DNA of 46,239 nucleotides, taken from Gammaproteobacteria bacterium. Lineage in GTDB: Bacteria; Pseudomonadota; Gammaproteobacteria; Xanthomonadales; SZUA-36. Where the stretch lies: NCBI GenBank assembly GCA_024279945.1, contig JAJRRA010000063.1, forward strand, positions 1 to 46,239, read 5' to 3'. The notes under the pieces are model-generated. The model was not told the DNA's origin. It worked only from the letters and a program-made list of their open reading frames with translations, and did not search any database. Below are positions 16,929-28,821 of this stretch, piece after piece (the stretch's first letter is position 1; every line of letters begins with the position of its first letter). The position numbers and the translations under genes are program-made.

Positions 16929-18344
16929 TTATCGTGGCAGCTCAACGTGTATTCCAAGACCACCCAGGCTGCTGTGTTGCGCCCGGATAGTTCCCTGGTG
17001 GGCCTCGACTATATTACGGCATATGGCCAACCCCAGCCCGCTGCCCCCGGTTGAACGCGAACGGCTTCCTTCAGCCCGGTAGAAACGTTCAAACAATCGT
17101 TCGAGCTGTTCCGTTTGCAACCCAGGGCCGGAATCGTCCAGGCTGAGATCAGCTCTCTGCGCACTCGCCGAGAGCACCAGACGCACCCGCCCGCCCCTGT
17201 CGACATAACGGCAACTGTTTTCCATCAGGTTGTGAAGAAGCTGTCTCAGCCGTTGCGGGTCGGCATTGAGAATGATTCCGTCGCCGACGTGCAGGCCCAG
17301 CTCAATATCCCTTGCAGCCAGTCTTCTGCGGAAAGCCTCGCCCGTTTGCTGCACCAGTTCACTGAAATTGACCGCCTCGGTTTGCAAATTGAGTGCACCA
17401 GCATCCGACAACGCCAGCGCCTGCAGATCATCAACCAGGCGCACCAGCTGTTCGGTCTCTTCTCGCAAGGATGCGGTCGTCTGTTCATTGACCGGACGTA
17501 TGCCGTCTTCCATGGCCTCAATTTCTCCCTTAAGTATGGCCAGCGGTGTGCGTAGTTCATGGGCAATATCCGCCATCCAGCGCCGGCGTGCCGAGCGGCT
17601 CTTTTCCAGCGTTTCGGCCAGGCGATTCACGCCCTTGCCGAGGCTTCCGATTTCATCCCCTGTCCGGATCGTTGCGCGCTCAGCGTATTCCCCCCGTGTC
17701 AGGGCATCGACCACATTCGCCAGGTCTTTGACCGGGCGGCTCAAATGACGCGCCAGCACAAAACCTAAAATCGCCGCCAACACCAGAGCAATCACCAGCG
17801 AAACTGTCAACATGCGCGCCTGATTGCGTAAAAAACGTTGTGCTTCCCAGGGCAAACCTGCGTGAGCCGGAACGAAGCCAAGCCAGCCAACGATTTTTCC
17901 TTCAACCGTAACCGGTTCCATGCGGTAGGTTTCCTCCGCCGCAATCATTGCCCCGGCCAGCCGGTTTTTTTGCTCATCCAGCAAAAACAAACGATTCCTG
18001 AAATTTAACCGATCCGGCACAATCAGCCGCTTTGAACCCACTACAGCTTTACTGCGGCGTCTTCCTTCAAAGGTCTCTGAAGCGCTGCGTGCCGGTGGCC
18101 GGGTGAGACGTAAAAATCGCTGCCAGCGTTCAGGGTAAGCCCGGAGAAATCCCCAATCGCCCTGACGCTGATACAGCTCCGCCAGTTCGGGCGCCAGTTT
18201 TTCCAGTTGGCCGGTCTCTTGCCGTTCGATGTAATCGAGCATGCCCCGGTGTAGGCTGGTGCGCGTAATCAACAGAACGACCACTAGCGCGATTACCACA
18301 CTGGCAAGCAGTGACAGCAATATCTTGGATAACAGGCTCTTCAT
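16929..18344 (-). CDS. envelope-stress sensor histidine kinase (BaeS-like)
   Basis: A 471-residue inner-membrane kinase: transmembrane helix at about 8-28, a periplasmic sensor of about 150 residues, a second helix at about 178-198, a HAMP domain, then the H-box DIAHELRTPL with H262, the N-box ENSCRY, and the G-boxes DSGPGLQ and GGSGLGLAI. It phosphorylates the adjacent regulator. AGGA lies about 10 nt before the ATG. The kinase is the first gene of the pair. The order kinase-regulator and the Spy-like neighbour fit BaeSR; the true signal is not shown by sequence. Confidence 0.9.
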   Translation of the reverse strand: MKSLLSKILLSLLASVVIALVVVLLITRTSLHRGMLDYIERQETGQLEKLAPELAELYQRQGDWGFLRAYPERWQRFLRLTRPPARSASETFEGRRRSKAVVGSKRLIVPDRLNFRNRLFLLDEQKNRLAGAMIAAEETYRMEPVTVEGKIVGWLGFVPAHAGLPWEAQRFLRNQARMLTVSLVIALVLAAILGFVLARHLSRPVKDLANVVDALTRGEYAERATIRTGDEIGSLGKGVNRLAETLEKSRSARRRWMADIAHELRTPLAILKGEIEAMEDGIRPVNEQTTASLREETEQLVRLVDDLQALALSDAGALNLQTEAVNFSELVQQTGEAFRRRLAARDIELGLHVGDGIILNADPQRLRQLLHNLMENSCRYVDRGGRVRLVLSASAQRADLSLDDSGPGLQTEQLERLFERFYRAEGSRSRSTGGSGLGLAICRNIVEAHQGTIRAQHSSLGGLGIHVELPR

Positions 18345-18402
18345 ACCCGGCTATCCTGCACCCGGGTGAATCCACGGCGCAAGTTACACATTAAAACTTC
18401 TT

Positions 18403-18420
18403 TTTTTCTCCACATTTTAT
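18403..18420 (+). promoter_or_regulatory. candidate BaeR-like box
   Basis: TTTTTCTCCA at 18403-18412 equals the first ten bases of the BaeR box recalled from E. coli (TTTTTCTCCATDATTGGC); the second half matches poorly. It lies between the divergent kinase and spy-like genes, 86 nt before the latter's ATG, a sensible operator position. Confidence 0.35.
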
Positions 18421-18498
18421 TTGTATTTGGGTAACAGACTGCAGGCTCTGAGAAGCCCATGGCATTGAGCCATCGGCAACCAGCCCAAGGAGATCAAG

Positions 18499-18921
18499 AT
18501 GATCCATATTCTCAACAAACCATTATTTATTTTTCTGGCAATCGCCCTGTTACCGGCAACAAGCCTTCAGGCCCAGCCGGATCAGAACCGGTACCAGGGC
18601 CGGCCTGATGCGGAAATGCGTGTTGCCCGACTGAGCCGCGCCCTGGATCTGAGTGATGAACAGTCTCTTCAGTTGCTGGAAGTTTTTCAGGCCGTTGATG
18701 CAGAACGCCAGGCGCTGCGGCGACAGGCAAGGCTGCAAATGAAACCGCAGATCTGTGCGCTTCAATTGACAACGGTTGCAAAAATCAGCCATATTCTCGA
18801 TGAAGAACAAATGACCAGGCTGGAAGATTTCAGAGCCAGCCAAAAACTGCCACGCGCGCGTGGTGGTCAGCACAGACCTCAACGGGAGGATTGCTCAGAC
18901 TTTGAAGCAGGCAGTTCCTGA
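18499..18921 (+). CDS. Spy/CpxP-like periplasmic protein
   Basis: A 140-residue protein with a signal peptide (to about residue 25, LQAQ) and a helical mature domain. The LTXXQ-type repeat appears as LDLSDEQSLQLLEVF and again, degenerate, as LDEEQMTRLEDF. This is the pattern of Spy and CpxP, ATP-independent periplasmic chaperones induced by envelope stress. AAGGAG lies 8 nt before the ATG. It is divergent from a BaeSR-like pair, which probably controls it. The 3' end overlaps the convergent cmoB gene by 27 nt, so the last residues share DNA with cmoB. Confidence 0.8.
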   Translation: MIHILNKPLFIFLAIALLPATSLQAQPDQNRYQGRPDAEMRVARLSRALDLSDEQSLQLLEVFQAVDAERQALRRQARLQMKPQICALQLTTVAKISHILDEEQMTRLEDFRASQKLPRARGGQHRPQREDCSDFEAGSS

Positions 18922-19881
18922 CCCCTTTTTTGCGACCAACAAAGCTCTTACCGGGGCCGGGTGACCCTCAATGGTCTTTCCGTGATCGGCAGGATCAAGC
19001 GCTTCGGCCAGTGACTCAAACTGCATCCAGGCGGTGCTGCGTTGCTCCTCAACCGTTGTTGCCGTGATGTCCAACAGTTCAATAGCCGTGAACCCGGCAC
19101 GATGAACCCGCTTGAGCAGGCGATCTGTTCCCGGTACCGCCCAGACATTTCTCATGCGTGCATAGCGTCCCGGGGGCACAAGCTCCTCCTGCTGTTGATC
19201 TTCGGGCAACACCAGCGTTTCCAATACCAGGGTTCCGCCCGGGCGTAACAAGGAATGAATTCTCTCAAGGTGATGAGACGGATCTTTACGATGATAAAGC
19301 ACACCCATGGAGAATACCGTGTCAAACCTCACCGGATCTGCAGGCAGGTCTTCAATGCCCAGCGGCAGAACATAATTGGCGATATCGCCCGAAAAATGCC
19401 GACAGGCCAGCCATTGCATGACAAACAGCAACATTGGGTCTATCCCAACAACCAACGCAGCGCCTGCGGCCAGCATGCGCAGGCCGAAATAGCCGTTGCC
19501 GCAGCCGATATCCAGCACGCGGCACCCCTCAAGCTCAAGGTGTGGCGCTATCCGCGCCCACTTCCAGTCCGAGCGCCATTCGGTATCGATCTTGAGCCCG
19601 CCAAGGCACAAGGGCCCCTTGCGCCAGGGGTGCAGTTCCATCAGCGTTTCGCGTAGCGCCTGCGGCTCTTCAATTTCACCGCCCAGCACCGGCATCACGC
19701 CACCAAGACTGGCCTGTACCTGCACATCAGGTAACTGCTGCAACGCACAAAGCCAGCGTGGCAGGTCTCCGTGAAGATTTGTGGCCAGTCTTTTTTGAGC
19801 CAGCTTGCAGACTGCATCTACCCAGGCCTGGCCCGGCCAGTGTTGCGGCAGCATTCTAAACGGGTCAAGTTCTACATGCAT
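18895..19881 (-). CDS. cmoB: tRNA U34 carboxymethyltransferase
   Basis: CmoB uses carboxy-SAM, made by CmoA, to convert 5-hydroxyuridine at position 34 of tRNAs into uridine 5-oxyacetic acid, which widens wobble decoding. The 328-residue length matches E. coli (323). Diagnostic stretches are WRKGPLCLGGLKIDTEWRSD, the SAM-binding VLDIGCGNGYFGLRML, VGIDPMLLFVMQW and FSMGVLYHRKDP. cmoA is not in this window. It converges on the Spy-like gene. Confidence 0.95.
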   Translation of the reverse strand: MHVELDPFRMLPQHWPGQAWVDAVCKLAQKRLATNLHGDLPRWLCALQQLPDVQVQASLGGVMPVLGGEIEEPQALRETLMELHPWRKGPLCLGGLKIDTEWRSDWKWARIAPHLELEGCRVLDIGCGNGYFGLRMLAAGAALVVGIDPMLLFVMQWLACRHFSGDIANYVLPLGIEDLPADPVRFDTVFSMGVLYHRKDPSHHLERIHSLLRPGGTLVLETLVLPEDQQQEELVPPGRYARMRNVWAVPGTDRLLKRVHRAGFTAIELLDITATTVEEQRSTAWMQFESLAEALDPADHGKTIEGHPAPVRALLVAKKGSGTACFKV

Positions 19882-20073
19882 GTTTCAGGGCCTGATTCTG
19901 TCAAATAGTCGTGGTGCCGGGTATGGCGCTCTTGTGCTCATTATCCGGTATTGTGACTTTTGGGACACCCCCGTCTTGCGTGGTTCTGCTATGGTATAGA
20001 CAGGAAAGCTTACTGCGCTCATGCCTCACCCTCGCGGTGTCTGCCGGAGCCTTATTATCCAAGGAGGTCTGCT

Positions 20074-21025
20074 ATGTTGGAAGGTGCATTAATCTGGGCC
20101 GTAATCGCTGCCGTTCTCGGTGTCACCATTGTTCGCAAGGCGGTCATCATCGTTCAGCAGGGATACGAATACACCCTGGAGCGGTTCGGCCGTTACCACT
20201 ACACTGCGACCGGGTTTCCATTTTGTCCTTCCCTTCATTAACCGGATCGGTCACAAGGTCAACATGATGGAGCGGGTGCTGGACGTGCCTTCACAGGAAG
20301 TTATTTCCAAGGACAACGCGGTAATAACGGTTGACGGAATCGTCTTTTTCCAGGTGCTGGATGCCGCCAAGGCGGCTTACGAGGTTTTCCGGCTTGAACA
20401 TGCGGTTTTAAACCTGACCATGACCAACATCCGTACCGTACTGGGTTCTATGGATCTCGATGAAACCCTGTCCAAACGCGATGTAATCAACGCCCGTTTG
20501 CTCGCTGTGGTTGACGAAGCCACCACGCCCTGGGGGCTTAAGGTCACCCGAATCGAAATCAAGGACATCAGCCCCCCGAAGGATATCGTGCAAGCCATGG
20601 CGCGGCAGATGAAAGCGGAGCGTGAGAAGCGCGCCAACATCCTGGATGCTGAGGGCTTTCGTCAAGCTGAAATTCTGCGTGCAGAGGGTGACAAGAGATC
20701 TGTTGTGCTCGATGCCGAAGGCCGCAAAGAGGCTGCCTACCGGGATGCCGAAGCCAGAGAACGTCTGGCTGAAGCGGAGGCACGGGCAACCGCCATGGTA
20801 TCCGAGGCCATCTCAGCCGGAGACATTCAGGCAATCAACTACTTTGTAGCCTTGAAATATGTCCAGGCTCTGAGTGATTTTGCCACCGGTCCCAACACCA
20901 AGACCCTGCTGCTGCCGATGGAGGCCAGCGGTATACTTTCCAGCCTGGCCGGCATCACGGAAATAGCCAGGGAAGCTTTTTCCAAGGGAAGCGAAGGCCC
21001 TGAAAAGGTGAACGGCGACAAGTAA
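20074..21025 (+). CDS. qmcA: SPFH/band-7 protein QmcA (frameshift near 20209)
   Basis: QmcA is a membrane-anchored stomatin-like protein that assembles large membrane rings and is linked to FtsH/lipid domains in E. coli. An N-terminal helix ([14 protein letters not shown]) is followed by [18 protein letters not shown] in one frame and then [15 protein letters not shown] onward in another. The rest is intact: [36 protein letters not shown], then an Ala/Glu-rich coiled coil. Restoring an AC pair in CACTACACTGCGA would give HYTLRPGF and the family spacing, so the break looks like loss of one AC unit from a short AC repeat. AAGGAGG precedes ATG 20074. nfeD follows 11 nt later, the usual partner. 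Confidence 0.88.
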
Positions 21026-21036
21026 GGGGGCCTGGT

Positions 21037-21483
21037 ATGGAATGGTTAAAACAGATTGTATTCTGGCACTGGTGGATCCTCGCCGGCGTGCTGCTGATAC
21101 TTGAGCTTTCTTCCCCGGTTTATGTTTTTCTCTGGCTGGGTTTTGCCGCTGTGGCTGTTGGCTTTCTGCTGCTGGTTTTTCCTTCCACTCCGGTGGAGGC
21201 CCAGTTGACCCTGTTCGGGATTCTCTCCGTCGTGGCAGTGCTTGCCTGGCGCCGCTACCGCGAAATCCGCCCGCCGCAATCAGATCAACCCCTGTTGAAC
21301 CAACGCGGTCAACAGTACAGGGGCCGGATATTCACGCTGGATCAAGCCATCGTTAATGGCGTCGGAAAAGTGGAGGTGGATGATTCCAGTTGGCGGGTCA
21401 AGGGCCCGGATCTTCCCGCCGGCACGCGGGTGAAGGTAACCGGTGTTGACGGGGTTGTTTTTATCGTCAGCCGGGCGGACTGA
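21037..21483 (+). CDS. NfeD family membrane protein (YbbK-like)
   Basis: A 148-residue protein with two or three transmembrane helices in the first 75 residues, then a cytoplasmic OB-fold (RGRIFTLDQAIVNGVGKVEV, VKVTGVDGVVFIV). Short NfeD proteins are encoded next to SPFH proteins and bind them. It follows qmcA by 11 nt with AGGGGG upstream, so the two are one operon. Confidence 0.88.
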   Translation: MEWLKQIVFWHWWILAGVLLILELSSPVYVFLWLGFAAVAVGFLLLVFPSTPVEAQLTLFGILSVVAVLAWRRYREIRPPQSDQPLLNQRGQQYRGRIFTLDQAIVNGVGKVEVDDSSWRVKGPDLPAGTRVKVTGVDGVVFIVSRAD

Positions 21484-21600
21484 CCACGCCCGCCAAAATG
21501 CACTGCCTCGAGAGCTGGATGGCTGCGGGCACTTCAGCTCTTCATCCGGTTAACGGTGGGGGCAGAAAACCTTTTTATTCTGTCACAAGCGAGCTTTGTC

Positions 21601-21606
21601 TATACT
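21601..21606 (+). promoter_or_regulatory. candidate -10 box for glyQS
   Basis: TATACT lies 89 nt before the glyQ ATG, in the 211-nt gap after nfeD. A possible -35 (TTCTGT) is 17 nt upstream but is weak. No T-box, as expected in a gammaproteobacterium. Confidence 0.35.
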
Positions 21607-21694
21607 AGTGCCTGCTACCATTTTGGGCCTGCAACGCAGTGACCCGACTCGGATTAACAAATCCTGGCCGGCTTGTTGCACCATATTAAAAACA

Positions 21695-22588
21695 ATGACT
21701 TTTCAGCAATTCATTCTGCAACTGGCAACGTTCTGGTCTGACCAGGGCTGCGTACTCATTCAGCCCCTCGACCTTGAGGTAGGTGCGGGCACTTTTCACC
21801 CGGCTACTTTCTTGCGGGCGATCGGGCCCGAACCCTGGAGTGCCGCCTATGTTCAACCGAGCCGGCGGCCGACAGATGGCCGCTATGGTGAAAATCCAAA
21901 CCGCCTGCAACATTACTACCAGTACCAGGTGGTGCTGAAACCCTCTCCGGAAAACATTCAGGACTTGTACCTGGAGTCACTGGAGGCGGTGGGCATCGAT
22001 CCCAAAATCCATGATATCCGCTTTGTTGAGGATAACTGGGAATCGCCCACTCTGGGTGCATGGGGGCTTGGCTGGGAGGTCTGGCTGAACGGAATGGAAG
22101 TCACACAATTTACCTATTTTCAACAGGCCGGCGGCCTGGAATGTAAGCCCGTCATGGGTGAAATAACCTACGGCGCCGAGCGCCTGGCAATGTACCTGCA
22201 GGGTGTCGACAGTATTTATGACCTGGTATGGACCGATACAGGCGGACGTATCGTCACCTATGGCGAGGTCTTCCACCAGAACGAAGTCGAGCAGTCCCGG
22301 TACAATTTTGAGCACGCCAATATTGATGCTCTGTTCAACTGGTTTGACACCTGTGAGAGCGAGGCCAGAAAGCTGGTTGATCTGAATTTGCCGCTGCCTG
22401 CTTACGAGCAGGTGTTAAAGGCATCTCACACCTTCAACCTGCTTGATGCACGCCGCGCCATCTCCGTAACGGAACGACAAAGATATATCCTTCGGGTGCG
22501 GGACCTTTCCCGGCGTGTCGCAGAATGTTATTACGCGCGGCGTGAGGCCCTGGGTTTTCCCGGCCTGGGAGGGCAAGGAAATGAGTGA
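21695..22588 (+). CDS. glyQ: glycine-tRNA ligase alpha subunit
   Basis: The alpha subunit carries the class II catalytic core that makes glycyl-adenylate. The 297-residue protein (303 in E. coli) has [58 protein letters not shown] and [20 protein letters not shown], all nearly identical to known GlyQ. ATG 21695 matches the family start; no clear Shine-Dalgarno is present. It overlaps glyS by 8 nt. Confidence 0.97.
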   Translation: MTFQQFILQLATFWSDQGCVLIQPLDLEVGAGTFHPATFLRAIGPEPWSAAYVQPSRRPTDGRYGENPNRLQHYYQYQVVLKPSPENIQDLYLESLEAVGIDPKIHDIRFVEDNWESPTLGAWGLGWEVWLNGMEVTQFTYFQQAGGLECKPVMGEITYGAERLAMYLQGVDSIYDLVWTDTGGRIVTYGEVFHQNEVEQSRYNFEHANIDALFNWFDTCESEARKLVDLNLPLPAYEQVLKASHTFNLLDARRAISVTERQRYILRVRDLSRRVAECYYARREALGFPGLGGQGNE

Positions 22589-24674
22589 CGCCCGCGCAAA
22601 GACCATCGACCGCAAAGACCTTCTGATAGAGCTGGGTTGCGAAGAACTGCCGCCGAAGGCGCTCGATAAGATCCGTCAGGCATTTTACGCTGGTGTGGAG
22701 GTGGGCCTCAACAAGCAGAACATCCTTTTTGACCCGGCCGCCAGTCGCTCTTTTTCGTCTCCCCGACGCCTGGCGGTGCTTTTTAAAAGCGTTGCCACGA
22801 GCCAGCCTGACCAGGATCTGGAACGGCGCGGGCCGGCCCTTAAGGCCGCTTTCGACAGTGACCACAAAGCCACACCGGCTGCAATAGGATTCGCCCGCTC
22901 AGTTAGCAAGGAAGTAAGTGATCTGGAAACAATCAAAACAGAAAAAGGCGAATGGTTATATGCCCGCTTGCATGTGCCCGGAAAAAGCCTTGCGGAATTG
23001 ATTTATCCCATCCTCGAACAGGCCATCAAACAACTTCCGGTGCCGAAACCCATGCGCTGGGCCAGCCACGATTTCAGTTTTGTACGGCCGGTCCACTGGT
23101 TAATCGTTCTGCATGGCACGACCGTGCTGGAGGGTCAGCTTCTCGGACAAACTGCCGGCAACACGACCCGCGGACACCGGATCCATTCTCCCGGCCCACA
23201 TTCGATCCCGATTGCTGCAGACTACAGGCAGGTATTGGAGGCCGCTTGCGTCATTGCCGACCATGACCGCCGCCGGGATATGATCCAGAAAAAATTGCTT
23301 GAAACAGATGAAAATGTCCACATTGATCCTGCTTTGCTGGACGAAGTAAACAACCTTGTCGAGTGGCCGGTAACGGTCAGCTGCACTTTCGATGAAGAAT
23401 TCCTGGCCGTACCCCATGCTGCCCTGATCGCCAGCATGCAGGATCATCAGAAGTTCTTCCCGGTGATGGAATCAGGCAGATCCGGAAAAATCACCAATCG
23501 ATTTATTGCTGTTTCAAACCTTGATAGCGAGCGCCCGTCATCCGTTCGCGCGGGCTTTGAACGCGTTATCCGTCCACGTCTGGCAGATGCCCGGTTTTTC
23601 CTGCAACAGGACATGAAACAACCATTGGAATCATTTTCTGCCAGCCTCGATCAGCTTATTTTTCAACAGAAGATAGGAACAGTTGGCGACAAATCGCTAA
23701 GAATTAGCAGATTATCAAAGGAAATAGCAGAATTACTTTCTATAAACTCCGCCCATGCAGAACGTGCTGCCTTGCTGTGTAAATGTGATCTCATGAGCCA
23801 GATGGTTGGAGAGTTTCCTGAACTACAGGGTGTGATTGGTCACCACTATGCGCTGGCATCCGGGGAACACCCTGCCGTTGCTGCGGCCATCGAAGAACAC
23901 TATTTACCCCGTTTTGCGGGTGATGCCATCCCGCTTTCGGGTGTTGGTCAGGCCGTCAGCATCGCAGACCGACTCGATACTCTGGCCGGAATATTTGCCG
24001 CCGGTTTGCGGCCCAGTGGGAATAAGGATCCCTTTGGCCTGCGCAGGGCGTCTCTTGGCCTGGTTCGGATCCTGCTTGAGGGCGGGCTGGATCTCTCGCT
24101 GAAGCAACTATTAGCGCTTAGCGCCATTGAACTGTCATCGCAACAGACCGTGGGTCCGGCGTTGCTGCTGGAAATCCATAACTTCATCGTAGAAAGAGCA
24201 AAAAACTATTACCGCGAGCAGGGCTTTGCCGCCGAACTGATCAAAGCTGCTGTTTCGTCTGACTGGGACTCCCTGCCCGACCTGGACGCCCGCCTGAAGG
24301 CTCTGGACGGTTTTATGGGCCAGGAGGCCGCCAGCAGCCTGGCTGCTGCAAACAAGCGAATCGGTAACATCCTACGCAAAACAGAGGAGAGTATTTCGAC
24401 ACATATCGACGAAGATATCTTTGTTTTAGACGAAGAACGATATCTTTTCGACGATATTGCTACTCTTGAAGTGCAGCTTGATTCCCTGCTGGAAGCGGCA
24501 GAATATTCCGCGAGCCTTGAATTGCTGTCCGGCCTGCGCAAGCCGGTAGATCGTTTTTTTCAAGCCGTCATGGTCATGGATGAAGATCCTGCCTTGAGAG
24601 CCAACCGGCTTGCTTTGCTCCGTCGCCTGAAAGCCCTGTTCGACCGAATCGCAGACCTTTCCTTCTTGAGTTGA
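22581..24674 (+). CDS. glyS: glycine-tRNA ligase beta subunit
   Basis: The beta subunit binds and positions tRNA-Gly for the alpha2beta2 enzyme. The 697-residue length fits the family (689 in E. coli). Typical stretches include [15 protein letters not shown] at the start, [36 protein letters not shown] and an HD-like region with [20 protein letters not shown], followed by [25 protein letters not shown] precedes the ATG, which lies within the end of glyQ. The next gene starts 4 nt after the stop. Confidence 0.97.
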   Translation: MSDARAKTIDRKDLLIELGCEELPPKALDKIRQAFYAGVEVGLNKQNILFDPAASRSFSSPRRLAVLFKSVATSQPDQDLERRGPALKAAFDSDHKATPAAIGFARSVSKEVSDLETIKTEKGEWLYARLHVPGKSLAELIYPILEQAIKQLPVPKPMRWASHDFSFVRPVHWLIVLHGTTVLEGQLLGQTAGNTTRGHRIHSPGPHSIPIAADYRQVLEAACVIADHDRRRDMIQKKLLETDENVHIDPALLDEVNNLVEWPVTVSCTFDEEFLAVPHAALIASMQDHQKFFPVMESGRSGKITNRFIAVSNLDSERPSSVRAGFERVIRPRLADARFFLQQDMKQPLESFSASLDQLIFQQKIGTVGDKSLRISRLSKEIAELLSINSAHAERAALLCKCDLMSQMVGEFPELQGVIGHHYALASGEHPAVAAAIEEHYLPRFAGDAIPLSGVGQAVSIADRLDTLAGIFAAGLRPSGNKDPFGLRRASLGLVRILLEGGLDLSLKQLLALSAIELSSQQTVGPALLLEIHNFIVERAKNYYREQGFAAELIKAAVSSDWDSLPDLDARLKALDGFMGQEAASSLAAANKRIGNILRKTEESISTHIDEDIFVLDEERYLFDDIATLEVQLDSLLEAAEYSASLELLSGLRKPVDRFFQAVMVMDEDPALRANRLALLRRLKALFDRIADLSFLS

Positions 24675-24678
24675 CACG

Positions 24679-25131
24679 ATGCAGAAACAGCGTCTATTGC
24701 TGATCAGTCGAGATGATATATTCAGAGTCATCGAGGGCAAGCATGATGACCGCCTGTTCCAGACGCTGGCGCGCTTTACCCGCCAGGGCTATCACCTGCT
24801 TGCTACGGCGCCGGAACCCGACCGCTGGTCATCCAGTCACGGGGGGCCTGATGACGCCCTCCTGGGACCAGGAAGCATTCGTGAGCAATTGGCTGATGCC
24901 GGCGGGGTTCTCGATGGTGTTTATTACGTTCAACGCTCGCTGCTGACACAGAAACGTAATCGTATTCAGGCGCTTGAGGACATTCTGCAACGTTATGCAA
25001 GCAACCCCAAAAATTGTCACCTGTTCAGTTCAAGTAGAAAATTTGTTGAAGTTGCGCTGGAACTTGGCATTCACGCCACCCACCTCACTGACGAATGCGG
25101 GCTAACCAAAGAACTTAAGGCCCTTCTGTAA
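24679..25131 (+). CDS. HAD-fold GmhB-like protein lacking catalytic residues
   Basis: A 150-residue protein in the position where gmhB follows glyS in Pseudomonas-type chromosomes, 4 nt after glyS. The layout follows GmhB (heptose-bisphosphate 7-phosphatase): RLLLISRDDIF aligns with the nucleophile motif LxLDRDGxxN, HLLATAPEP with the VATNQSG loop, and LFSSSRKFVEVALELGI with VGDxxxDxxAAxxAG. In each, the key residue is gone: the nucleophile Asp is Ser, the Asn/Gln/Ser loop is changed and the late Asp is lost. The Cys/His zinc loop is also absent. It is therefore probably a non-catalytic HAD protein or a decaying gmhB. The frame is open, which favours a kept role. Confidence 0.6.
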   Translation: MQKQRLLLISRDDIFRVIEGKHDDRLFQTLARFTRQGYHLLATAPEPDRWSSSHGGPDDALLGPGSIREQLADAGGVLDGVYYVQRSLLTQKRNRIQALEDILQRYASNPKNCHLFSSSRKFVEVALELGIHATHLTDECGLTKELKALL

Positions 25132-25146
25132 AAGAATGCACACTAT

Positions 25147-25185
25147 GTGTAGTGTCAAACCCAACAATTCGGGCTTGACGCTACA

Positions 25186-25186
<1 letters not shown>
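25147..25186. terminator. inverted repeat between convergent genes
   Basis: GTGTAGTGTCAAACCC and GGGCTTGACGCTACAC form a 16-bp stem with two non-Watson-Crick positions and an 8-nt loop. It lies between the GmhB-like gene and the end of gyrB. No T-run follows on either strand, so termination would be atypical; the right arm touches the gyrB stop codon. Confidence 0.4.
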
Positions 25187-27618
<2,432 letters not shown>

Positions 27619-27709
27619 TCACTTGAAATTAAATTGATTTGTCTGGTTCGCAGCAAGTTCGAACGGAAACTGAAAATGGGCTGCTCACGGGGAATTCTAC
27701 CTGTGTCTA

Positions 27710-28771
27710 TTATATCATTTCGCGCACGGTCCCGTGTTCCACGTGGAACACACTACGCCGCCCGGAAAACTCAGGTTCTGCAGTTCCTGTTACCCAAACC
27801 TGTCCTTCTGTAGCGAGAAACCGCTCCAATACCCCAGCATAAAATAGAGCATCAAATTCAGAGGCAAGGTCATCCAGCAATACAAGTGGAGACTCACCTC
27901 GTAATTTCAAGAAATTTGCCTGCGCCAACAACAAGGCGGCCGAAAGAATTTTTTGTTCGCCACGTGACAGTACTGCCCGCGCAAAAGCGCCGCCTTTCAT
28001 AAGAACCAAATCCGCGCGATGGGGCCCCTGACTGGTCACCCCCCGAGCCAGATCCCGATCAAGCGACTTACACAGAGCCTGCCGATATGAGCCCGAACCC
28101 CAGCCGTTCTTGTACTCCAGCGTAATATCGCTTAATTCACTGCTGAAACCGGCTACGATCAATTGGGTCTCTTTGCTTATGGATGCGCTGTAAACTTCCC
28201 TGAACTGACTCAGTTGTGAACCCAGCGGAGACAAAATATCATCAATACTTTCAATTACATCAAGCTGTCTCTGCCTGAGCGCTGCATTTCGTTGCCTAAG
28301 CGCTTTGGAGAAACGTCGCCAGACTTCAAGGAACTTATGTTCCACGTGAAACACACCCCAATCGAGAAATCTGCGCCGCACATCGGGTGCGCCGTTTACC
28401 AGTAAGTGACTGTTTGGTTCCATCAATACCAAGGGTAAACTGCGTGTTAGCTGACTGATTTGGAGCAGGTCCTTTCCGTTCTTACGAGCCTTCCAGTGTT
28501 TACCGGAGCGCTCCAATCCAAGACGTTGATACTGACCGCTGTCCTGCTCGGTCCCTGCAAAAACACTGAAAGAAGTTTTCGCCGGTCCGATCAGTTCTGA
28601 GGCCTGTGTTGTTCTAAATGAACGCCCCCGGGACAACACGACTATCGACTCGATAATACTGGTTTTACCCGCACCGTTATTGCCAACAATAAAGTTCAAA
28701 ACCGAATTCGGCTTAATCGAAACTGATTCCAGATTACGGAAGTTTTCTATCTGGATAGCTTTGATTTTCAA
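27710..28771 (-). CDS. recF: DNA recombination/repair protein RecF
   Basis: RecF is an SMC-like ATPase that acts with RecO and RecR to load RecA at single-strand gaps. Walker A is GNNGAGKT (30-37 from this start); the ABC signature region is LSRGEQKILSAALLLAQA, followed by Walker B LVLLDDLASEFD. The TTG at 28771 (MKIKAIQIENFRN) gives the family-like N-terminus; a TTG six codons earlier is possible, and no in-frame ATG exists. Two parS-like palindromes lie inside the gene, and each is read as VFHVEH, once near the middle and once near the C-terminus. It is 50 nt after dnaN. Confidence 0.95.
   Translation of the reverse strand: MKIKAIQIENFRNLESVSIKPNSVLNFIVGNNGAGKTSIIESIVVLSRGRSFRTTQASELIGPAKTSFSVFAGTEQDSGQYQRLGLERSGKHWKARKNGKDLLQISQLTRSLPLVLMEPNSHLLVNGAPDVRRRFLDWGVFHVEHKFLEVWRRFSKALRQRNAALRQRQLDVIESIDDILSPLGSQLSQFREVYSASISKETQLIVAGFSSELSDITLEYKNGWGSGSYRQALCKSLDRDLARGVTSQGPHRADLVLMKGGAFARAVLSRGEQKILSAALLLAQANFLKLRGESPLVLLDDLASEFDALFYAGVLERFLATEGQVWVTGTAEPEFSGRRSVFHVEHGTVREMI
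27735..27750. promoter_or_regulatory. parS-like ParB binding site 1
   Basis: TGTTCCACGTGGAACA, a perfect 16-bp palindrome that matches the parS form known in Pseudomonas. It lies inside the 3' end of recF, about 2.3 kb from the candidate oriC. ParB bound at parS organises and segregates the origin region; parA and parB are not in the window. Confidence 0.85.
28338..28353. promoter_or_regulatory. parS-like ParB binding site 2
   Basis: TGTTCCACGTGAAACA, one base pair short of a perfect palindrome and intermediate between the two common parS forms. It is inside recF, 588 nt from the end of the first site. The CACGTG core and both TGTT/AACA ends are kept. Confidence 0.8.
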
Positions 28772-28821
28772 GGAATTCCAAACACGCAAGCAACATCACA
28801 ACATTACGTTTTGCTTACCCG

